Shown here: in pieces, positions 13,839 to 18,828 of the stretch
How positions within the stretch are numbered: position 1 is the stretch's first letter
Layout of the letters: each line of letters starts with the position of its first letter
Source of the DNA: Lentihominibacter excrementipullorum
GTDB lineage: Bacteria > Bacillota > Clostridia > Peptostreptococcales > Anaerovoracaceae
Length of the DNA: 18,828 nucleotides
Reading direction: 5' to 3'
Assembly: GCA_018713975.1 (NCBI GenBank)
Contig: DVOB01000058.1
Coordinates: 1 to 18,828, forward strand
The notes under the pieces: model-generated
Database searches by the model: none
Seen by the model: the letters and a program-made list of their open reading frames with translations, nothing else
Told to the model about the DNA's origin: nothing
Program-made: the position numbers and the translations under genes

Positions 13839-14320
13839 TGGGAGGACTTTCGGAGCTGATAACGCGCCAGGCTGAGACTCTGGCGGTAATGTTCTGCGGA
13901 GGTGTTTTCACGGAAAGCTTATGGCAAGCCAGGAAACTCCTGCAGCTCAAAACAGGCAGCAGATTCCTGAGGGCTGTGGGGGAAATCGGATTTTGGATCT
14001 CTTCAGCGGCAGTTATCTCCGCGTTCCTGTATTACTGCGCTTTTGGGAAGATATCGTTCCACGCCCTTTTGGGCTTTTGGGCAGGTCTCTTGTTGTGGAA
14101 AAAAATCTGCTGTGTTATAATCAGACCATGGGTAAAAGACGACGCAGCAAAGAATTCAAAAATAACAGCCAGGTCATCGATATGGAGCAGGCCAGGGCGC
14201 AAAGGCTGGAAAAGAGAAGGGCGGAGAGGCAGCGGGAAGAGAAGAAGGCTCAGGAAGCTGCCCGACGCAAGACGCGAGGAAAAATGGCTATCAGAAGAAG
14301 CCGCAACAGACGGCGACTGA
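13838..14320 (+). CDS. yabQ: Spore cortex biosynthesis membrane protein YabQ, C-terminal part out of frame over divIC
   Basis: YabQ-type membrane protein, 160 residues if it runs to its stop. Hydrophobic segments lie at about 12-27, 50-68 and 75-97, and 'ESLWQARKLLQLKTGSRFL' followed by 'GEIGFWISSAAVISAFLYY' matches the family's basic loop and second helix. It is required for cortex formation in spore formers. The ATG at 13838 overlaps the yabP stop (TGATG); a GTG at 13835 is also possible. There is no separate ribosome site, which fits coupling. From residue 98 the frame runs 193 bases across divIC and becomes an Arg/Lys-rich low-complexity tail. That tail may be a real extension or a side effect of the overlapping frame; a sequencing indel is a third option. 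Confidence 0.75.
   Translation: MGGLSELITRQAETLAVMFCGGVFTESLWQARKLLQLKTGSRFLRAVGEIGFWISSAAVISAFLYYCAFGKISFHALLGFWAGLLLWKKICCVIIRPWVKDDAAKNSKITARSSIWSRPGRKGWKREGRRGSGKRRRLRKLPDARREEKWLSEEAATDGD
14093..14121 (+). promoter_or_regulatory. Promoter inside yabQ placed for a leaderless divIC mRNA
   Basis: TTGTGG (14093-14098), a 17-base spacer and a perfect TATAAT (14116-14121). The expected start of transcription, about seven bases after the -10, falls on the ATG of divIC at 14128. It would free divIC from the sporulation genes upstream. Confidence 0.5.
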
Positions 14321-14598
14321 TGATAGGCATTGTTGTTATGGTCATAATCGGACTCATTTCATTTTCCGTGATAAATATAATTTCCCTCAAGCGGGAACAG
14401 CATGATATGGAACAGCAGAAGCAGGAACTGGAGGAAGAGAAGGAACAGCTGAGCAAGGAGCTGGAGAACGCGGGCGATCTGCAGAATCTGGAGGAACAGG
14501 CCAGGGATCAGCTGCGGCTCATAAAGCCAGGTGAAAAGATCTATATATTCCCGGAGGAGATAACTCAGACGGAGGAGACCACAGAGGCGGAGGAATAG
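14128..14598 (+). CDS. divIC: Septum formation initiator, DivIC/FtsL-type
   Basis: Bitopic division protein of 156 residues. A very basic cytoplasmic part (1-63, many Arg/Lys/Gln) leads to a membrane helix at 64-86. An extracellular coiled coil (88-128, EQQKQELEEEKEQLSKELEN) follows, then the family tail ARDQLRLIKPGEKIYIFPE (126-143) with its conserved 'kpgE..y'. It should act with FtsL and DivIB in the divisome. The ATG at 14128 starts the family-like MGKRRR sequence, but no Shine-Dalgarno site precedes it; a TATAAT lies six bases upstream instead. The frame is also open upstream (a GTG at 14095 is possible). The N-terminal third overlaps yabQ in another frame. The gene after it, rnmV, begins six bases downstream. 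Confidence 0.9.
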   Translation: MGKRRRSKEFKNNSQVIDMEQARAQRLEKRRAERQREEKKAQEAARRKTRGKMAIRRSRNRRRLMIGIVVMVIIGLISFSVINIISLKREQHDMEQQKQELEEEKEQLSKELENAGDLQNLEEQARDQLRLIKPGEKIYIFPEEITQTEETTEAEE

Positions 14599-14604
14599 AG
14601 CGTC

Positions 14605-15159
14605 ATGGCTGATGAAATGCGTGTCAGGGAGATAATCGTCGTGGAAGGGCGCGATGATACGGCGGCCATCAAAAAAAGTGTCGATGCCGTCACAATAGAA
14701 ACACATGGGTATGGTATAACAGAAAGAACCTGGAAACTGATAGAAAAAGCGTACGCCGAAAAGGGGATCATAATCTTCACCGATCCGGATCACGCAGGAC
14801 AGCAGATAAGGAAAAGGCTGCTGCAGCGGTTTCCCAAAGCCAAGGAAGCGTTCCTCGACAGGAGCGACGCGGAAAAGGCCGGAGATATAGGAATAGAAAA
14901 CGCGACCAGCGAAGCCATAAGGGCGGCTCTCGAGAAAGCTCACTGCGTCGTTGAAAAGGACCAGGGGGAACCGCGTTTCACCATGGAGGATATGGTGGAC
15001 TCCGGACTTGTGGGACAAGCGGATTCAGCCCTCAGGCGGCAGTCAGTGGGAAAAGCGCTGGGAATAGGATATGGCAACGGCAAAAGCTTCCTGCAAAAGC
15101 TGAATAAATTCGGCATCACTGCGGAAGAGCTTTATAAGGCCATTGGAGATCACAGATGA
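14605..15159 (+). CDS. rnmV: Ribonuclease M5 (5S rRNA maturation)
   Basis: Toprim-fold endonuclease that trims the 5S rRNA precursor, 184 residues, the usual length. The Toprim motif reads REIIVVEGRDDTAAIKKSVDA with Glu14, then IIIFTDPDHAGQQIRKRL with Asp60 and Asp62. The stretch DAEKAGDIGIENA (88-100) is typical of RNase M5. GGAGG (14589-14593) lies 11 bases before the ATG. The second Met (14617) is a less likely start. It overlaps ksgA by four bases (ATGA), the conserved rnmV-ksgA pairing of Bacillota. Confidence 0.95.
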   Translation: MADEMRVREIIVVEGRDDTAAIKKSVDAVTIETHGYGITERTWKLIEKAYAEKGIIIFTDPDHAGQQIRKRLLQRFPKAKEAFLDRSDAEKAGDIGIENATSEAIRAALEKAHCVVEKDQGEPRFTMEDMVDSGLVGQADSALRRQSVGKALGIGYGNGKSFLQKLNKFGITAEELYKAIGDHR

Positions 15160-16031
15160 AACTTCATGAACCATCTACGATACGAGATATAAAAGACCGA
15201 TACGATTTCAGACTTTCCAAGAGCCTGGGACAGAATTTCATAACCGACAGGAACGTTATCACGAGAATCGTCGACGGAGCGGATATAAGCCCTGAGGATC
15301 TGGTCATCGAGATAGGTCCCGGCATTGGTGTGCTGACAGCGGCAGCTGCCGAGAGAGCGGCCAGGGTCGTGGCTGTGGAAATAGACCGTAAACTTATCCC
15401 CATATTGGAGGAGACGCTGATCGGGTATCGAAATATCAGGGTGATAAATCAGGATATAATGAAGACCGACATAAATGAAATAATCGAAGAAGAAAGACAC
15501 GCAGAGACTTTCAGGGGTGATGTGAAGATAATCGGCAACCTGCCTTACTATATCACCACACCTATCATCATGGGCATACTGGAAAAGGGCGTAAAAGCTG
15601 AAAGTATAACCATAATGATGCAGAAGGAGGTGGCTGACAGGATAAAGGCATCTCCTGGCGGCAAGGTATACGGGGCGCTGTCGGTAGCAGTGCAGTATTA
15701 CTGCACTGTGGAGGATATCGCTTCCGTACCCAGGGATGTATTCATTCCGCAGCCCAAGGTGGATTCAGCTGTGCTGAGACTCCGCCTGAGACAGGAGAGC
15801 CCTGTGGAGCTGACGGATAAGGCGGTCTTTTTTTCCTGCATAAAACATGGTTTTGGACAGAGAAGGAAGACGCTCCACAATTCCCTTACGGGAGTCGGAG
15901 GGCTTTCCAAGGAGCAGGTCGGACGCGTGCTGGAAGAAGCGGGGATAGACCCCGGCAGAAGGGCCGAGACCCTGGATATGGAAGAATTCGCTGCTATTGC
16001 CAACGGCGTAGCGGCTTGCTGCGGGAGATAA
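15156..16031 (+). CDS. rsmA: 16S rRNA (A1518/A1519-N6,N6)-dimethyltransferase
   Basis: KsgA/RsmA of 291 residues, which dimethylates two adjacent adenines near the 3' end of 16S rRNA with S-adenosylmethionine during late 30S assembly. Motifs: SLGQNFITDRNVI (23-35), SAM-binding EIGPGIGVLT (52-61), Glu75 in VAVEID, and catalytic NLPYYITTP (128-136). The C-terminal helical domain includes KHGFGQRRKTLHNSL. GGAG about seven bases before the ATG and a four-base overlap with rnmV fit a coupled pair. It is intact and of normal length. Confidence 0.97.
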   Translation: MKLHEPSTIRDIKDRYDFRLSKSLGQNFITDRNVITRIVDGADISPEDLVIEIGPGIGVLTAAAAERAARVVAVEIDRKLIPILEETLIGYRNIRVINQDIMKTDINEIIEEERHAETFRGDVKIIGNLPYYITTPIIMGILEKGVKAESITIMMQKEVADRIKASPGGKVYGALSVAVQYYCTVEDIASVPRDVFIPQPKVDSAVLRLRLRQESPVELTDKAVFFSCIKHGFGQRRKTLHNSLTGVGGLSKEQVGRVLEEAGIDPGRRAETLDMEEFAAIANGVAACCGR

Positions 16032-16037
16032 ACAAAA

Positions 16038-18023
16038 ATGGAAAAAATCAAGGATTTCTGCAATAAATATCTTAAGAATTACATAGTGTTGCTTTTTGCG
16101 GTAGCTGTATTTTTGAATCTCGTGATAGAAACGCTGGCGAGACACTCGCTCATTGAGTCTGTATCCTTCCTGATACACAGCCCGCTGGTATTTCTCTGTA
16201 ACGTGCTGCTGATATGGGCTGTCTTGTCTCCTGCGCTGCTGTTCAGGAGAAGGATATTCGCCATGTGCATGCTTTCTCTCATATGGCTGGCGCTGGGTAT
16301 CACCAACGGAGTGATCCTTTCCAACAGGATGACGCCGTTTACTATCTATGACCTAAGCAGCCTTCAGGATGGTTTGTCCATCGTTTCCAATTATTTTTCC
16401 GTGACGACGATGGTAATAGCCGTAGCGGCGGCGGTGGCGCTGGTCATCGCTATCATAATCCTGTTCCGTAAGGCGCCGAAGATGAAGGAAAAGGTCAATT
16501 ACAGGAGGGCGGCCGCAGCTATCGTCATAATCGCGGTCGGTACCTTCGGGGTATTCCAGCTGGCTATCAGAGGCGGCGTGCTGGACACTTTCTTCGGCAA
16601 TCTGGCTTACGGCTACAGCGACAACGGTGTGCCTTACTGTTTTCTGGTGACCTGGATGGATCAGGGGATAGATAAGCCGTCCAACTATTCGGCTGATATG
16701 ATAGAGAGCATATTCTATGACGGAGAACTGGGGGATGACGGTATATACACCCCTGGAGAGGACGACGATACAGATGTGGAGAACACGCCTAACATCCTGT
16801 TCCTGCAGCTGGAGTCCTTCATGGATCCGACACTGGTGGAGGGCCTGGAATATTCCAAAGATCCTATACCTAATTACAGAAAGCTGATGGAGGAATATTC
16901 CTCGGGATATCTCACAGTACCTGCTGTGGGAGCCGGTACGGCCAATGTGGAATTCGAAGTGATGACGGGTATAAGCGCCAGATTTTTCGGGCCTGGCGAA
17001 TACCCTTATAAGAATATACTCAGGGAAACGACAGTAGAATCTACGCCTAATGATCTGAAACTGCTGGGCTATTCCTCCCATGCCATACATAATCACAGAG
17101 GCGCCTTTTACGGCAGAAACAAGGTGTTTTCCAATATGGGATTCGATACTTTCACATGTCTGGAATACATGAACAACGTGACCAAGACGCCGAGGAACTG
17201 GGCTAAAGACGGTATTCTGACAGAACAGATCATGGATGCTCTGGAGAGCACTGACGGGAAGGACTATATCTACACTATTTCCGTTCAGGGACACGGCAAA
17301 TATCCTACGGAGCAGGTGATAGAGGATCCTGCCATCACCGTGACCAAGGCGGAAACGGAAGAGCAGCGCTGGACTTACGAATACTATGTCAACCAGGTAT
17401 ATGAAATGGATCTGTTCGTCAAGGAACTGACCGATACGCTGGCCAGCTATGACGAGGACGTGATACTCGTCATGTACGGGGATCACCTGCCTGCATTGGA
17501 TATGACGGAAGAGACCATGAAGAACGGATCCATATATCAGACTCAGTATATAATATGGAATAATTTCGGCATGGAAAAGGAAGACAAAGATCTTAACGCT
17601 TATGAACTGACTTCCGAGGTCCTGGACAGACTGGGGATCTCTGTGGGGATGATGAACAAATACCAGCAGAACTACAAGGGAGAAGAAAATTATCTGACTA
17701 ACCTGGAAGCGCTGGCGTACGATATGCTCTATGGAGAACATTACATCTACGGAGGCAAAAACCCGTATGAAGCAACGGATCTTCAGATGGGCGTCAAGAA
17801 GATAAAGATAGATGAGATCGTCGAGATAGGCGACAATTACTACATCAAAGGACAGAACTTCACTGAATACAGTAAAGTATCGCTGGATGGCGAGATATTG
17901 GACACTGTATATCTCGGCCCTACCATCCTGGCATTGAAGGACAAGGTGGATCCGGAGGATGTGTCCAGGATGAAAGTCAGCCAGGTAGAGAAGAACAGCG
18001 AGATCCTCAGTACAACTGAGTAG
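16038..18023 (+). CDS. LTA-synthase-like sulfatase-fold membrane protein with an extra C-terminal domain
   Basis: Protein of 661 residues in the lipoteichoic-acid-synthase family (phosphoglycerol transferase or related extracytoplasmic transferase). Five hydrophobic segments lie in 14-190 (about 14-32, 44-64, 72-94, 122-144, 158-178). The extracellular catalytic domain spans about 250-580, with Glu259 (LQLESF), nucleophile Thr301 (GAGTANVEFEVMTG), His419 (VQGHGKYP) and Asp481-His482 (MYGDHLP), all in the usual order. Residues about 585-655 (EIVEIGDNYYIKGQNFTEYSKVSLDGEI) look like a small beta-sandwich of the IPT/TIG type, which ordinary LtaS lacks. GGGAGA nine bases before the ATG and a six-base gap after ksgA suggest cotranscription. 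The true substrate (glycerol phosphate or another headgroup) cannot be told. Confidence 0.88.
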   Translation: MEKIKDFCNKYLKNYIVLLFAVAVFLNLVIETLARHSLIESVSFLIHSPLVFLCNVLLIWAVLSPALLFRRRIFAMCMLSLIWLALGITNGVILSNRMTPFTIYDLSSLQDGLSIVSNYFSVTTMVIAVAAAVALVIAIIILFRKAPKMKEKVNYRRAAAAIVIIAVGTFGVFQLAIRGGVLDTFFGNLAYGYSDNGVPYCFLVTWMDQGIDKPSNYSADMIESIFYDGELGDDGIYTPGEDDDTDVENTPNILFLQLESFMDPTLVEGLEYSKDPIPNYRKLMEEYSSGYLTVPAVGAGTANVEFEVMTGISARFFGPGEYPYKNILRETTVESTPNDLKLLGYSSHAIHNHRGAFYGRNKVFSNMGFDTFTCLEYMNNVTKTPRNWAKDGILTEQIMDALESTDGKDYIYTISVQGHGKYPTEQVIEDPAITVTKAETEEQRWTYEYYVNQVYEMDLFVKELTDTLASYDEDVILVMYGDHLPALDMTEETMKNGSIYQTQYIIWNNFGMEKEDKDLNAYELTSEVLDRLGISVGMMNKYQQNYKGEENYLTNLEALAYDMLYGEHYIYGGKNPYEATDLQMGVKKIKIDEIVEIGDNYYIKGQNFTEYSKVSLDGEILDTVYLGPTILALKDKVDPEDVSRMKVSQVEKNSEILSTTE

Positions 18024-18032
18024 TGTACAGGA

Positions 18033-18079
18033 ACGATCATGATCCCGGCTGTATGATCGTCGGTCGATCGCAGAGCCGG
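18033..18079 (+). promoter_or_regulatory. Mutually exclusive hairpins before the flavin reductase gene
   Basis: Form A pairs ACGATCAT (18033-18040) with ATGATCGT (18053-18060). Form B pairs CCGGCT (18045-18050) with AGCCGG (18074-18079) and, inside, GATCG (18055-18059) with CGATC (18065-18069). The forms share bases, so only one can exist at a time. Form B ends seven bases before the ribosome site GGAGG (18086-18090). The A arms could also be a DNA operator. Confidence 0.45.
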
Positions 18080-18098
18080 AAGTGTGGAGGAACAATAT

Positions 18099-18761
18099 AT
18101 GGAAACGATAAAAGTGCTTGCGATAAATACCAGCCCTCGAAAAGGACGAAACACGGAGCAGCTGCTGGATGAGATACTGGCAGGCTGCCGTTCCGTCGGA
18201 GATGAGGGAAGCCTTTCGGTGGAGACGAAGCTGACAGGCGTCTGTCAGGCAGACCCGGAGGATTTCAAGCTGTGCCGGGGCTGCTGGGCCTGTGCCAAGA
18301 CGGGGAAATGTGTGTGCGGCGACGATTTCATCAAGAGGATCTACGACGATATCGCCCGATCTGATGTCGTCGTATGGGGCGTGCCGGTCTACTTCTACAG
18401 CGTGCCGGCTCAGTGTAAGGCTATAATGGACAGAGCGCTGGCATACATGCCCGTGGGAAACGGTAAGGTATCAGCCACCGGACTGACCTGCGGCAGCGCC
18501 GGAGTGTTGAGCACGCTGCAGGCCATGCAGAGCTTCTATAGCTGTAACGACTTCGTCGACGCCGGATGGGTAGCTACTTACGGCAAGACGAAGGATAAAG
18601 AGAAGGGAAAAGAAGTAGCCTTTGATCTGGGACGCAAAGCCGTCAGGATGGCAGCCATCCTCAAAGCTGCCAGGGAAAAGGCGGAAGAGGACGGAGACGA
18701 AGCACTGCTGAAAGACCTGGAGCATACCAACCACTTCGCTTACGGGACCCATACCTTTTAA
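18099..18761 (+). CDS. Flavodoxin-fold NADPH-dependent FMN reductase-like protein
   Basis: Predicted cytoplasmic flavoprotein of 220 residues. The FMN phosphate loop is INTSPRKGRNTEQLL (9-23), followed by the flavodoxin strand DVVVWGVPVYFYSVPAQCKAIMDR, which matches iron-sulfur-flavoprotein and NADPH-FMN-reductase relatives. Between them lies a Cys cluster at 59, 62, 65, 71 and 73 (CRGCWAC..GKCVC) of the kind that binds an iron-sulfur cluster in archaeal and clostridial Isf-type proteins, or may be redox thiols. The ATG at 18099 lies eight bases after GGAGG; the upstream GTG at 18084 is inside that ribosome site. It has its own leader region, so it may not belong to the operon before it. Substrate unknown. 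Confidence 0.85.
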   Translation: METIKVLAINTSPRKGRNTEQLLDEILAGCRSVGDEGSLSVETKLTGVCQADPEDFKLCRGCWACAKTGKCVCGDDFIKRIYDDIARSDVVVWGVPVYFYSVPAQCKAIMDRALAYMPVGNGKVSATGLTCGSAGVLSTLQAMQSFYSCNDFVDAGWVATYGKTKDKEKGKEVAFDLGRKAVRMAAILKAAREKAEEDGDEALLKDLEHTNHFAYGTHTF

Positions 18762-18784
18762 GAACGATCGAATCGAATAATAGG

Positions 18785-18828
18785 GGCTGTCGCACAGCTG
18801 ACCTGATCTGGTCAGCTGTGCGACAGCC
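18785..18828 (+). terminator. 19-bp perfect hairpin at the window edge, probable terminator
   Basis: Bases 18785-18803 are perfectly complementary to 18810-18828 around the loop TGATCT. The arms start GGCTGTCGCACAGC. The window stops before any U tract can be seen. It lies 24 bases after the reductase stop, so a terminator is likely; a dispersed palindromic repeat is the alternative. Confidence 0.7.

Noticed and set aside
14063..14078. GCCC-TTTT-GGGC-TTTT as a terminator inside yabQ
   Set aside because: A 4-bp stem is too weak, and it lies within a coding region upstream of the divIC promoter.
16353..18095. Long open frame on the minus strand opposite the LTA-synthase-like gene (also 5596-6954 and 10851-12098)
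   Set aside because: These translate to His/Leu/Arg-rich sequence without family motifs, and arise because the true genes rarely use codons that give antisense stops. Motifs and ribosome sites support the plus-strand genes.
1..18828. CRISPR arrays, tRNA or rRNA genes, insertion sequences and phage genes
   Set aside because: No spaced direct repeats, cloverleaf-like sequence, transposase or integrase motifs were seen on reading the window.

Overview
The window looks like a chromosomal core region of a spore-forming Clostridia-type Bacillota bacterium. The evidence is gene order: rpsF-ssb-rpsR, then DUF2232 (yybS-like)-gdpP-rplI-dnaB-dnaD-like, then yabP-yabQ-divIC, then rnmV-ksgA. Two sporulation genes (yabP, yabQ) are present, Shine-Dalgarno sites are strong, and Arg AGA/AGG and Ile ATA codons are very common at roughly balanced GC. 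An anaerobe is likely, because one gene is an aldo/keto reductase with two clostridial-type [4Fe-4S] motifs. I cannot name the genus. I see no phage, IS, CRISPR, tRNA or rRNA, and no gene-free stretch longer than 300 bases.

Layout. 1-931: 5'-truncated sugar-nucleotidyltransferase-like gene. 947-1672 (minus): membrane-anchored glucosaminidase-type cell-wall hydrolase, the only minus-strand gene, divergent from 1794-3516, which holds a secreted NTF2-like protein of unknown function and the ferredoxin-domain aldo/keto reductase. 3598-4865: rpsF-ssb-rpsR with its own promoter, a leader hairpin, two GC-rich hairpins between ssb and rpsR, and tandem terminators. 4950-13490: a second transcription unit with an extended -10 promoter, carrying a DUF2232 membrane protein, a c-di-AMP phosphodiesterase of the GdpP type, L9, the replicative helicase DnaB, a DnaD-like protein and a large membrane-spanning M23 peptidase, closed by a 15-bp-stem terminator. 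13578-18023: yabP, yabQ, divIC, rnmV, ksgA and an LTA-synthase-like sulfatase, tightly packed. 18099-18761: flavodoxin-like reductase with a Cys-rich motif, followed by a 19-bp hairpin at the window edge.

The most unusual part is 9424-13427. The DnaD-like protein carries at its C-terminus what looks like the N-terminal half of a clostridial DnaC-type helicase loader (helical segment plus a CxxC...CxC zinc site), but the AAA+ ATPase domain that should follow is missing. Instead the next gene starts inside the zinc-site coding region in another frame. It encodes a 931-residue protein with about 485 cytoplasmic, coiled-coil-rich residues, one membrane helix, and LysM, G5 and M23 endopeptidase domains outside. 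Other oddities are a GdpP without its usual N-terminal membrane helices, a divIC promoter whose expected transcription start coincides with the ATG (a possible leaderless mRNA) inside an out-of-frame yabQ, and an LTA-synthase-like protein with an extra C-terminal beta-type domain.

Functionally the window combines ribosome assembly (S6, S18, L9, KsgA, RNase M5), replication (SSB, DnaB, DnaD-like), c-di-AMP turnover, division (DivIC), spore formation (YabP, YabQ) and envelope building or remodelling (glucosaminidase, M23 peptidase, LTA-synthase-like).
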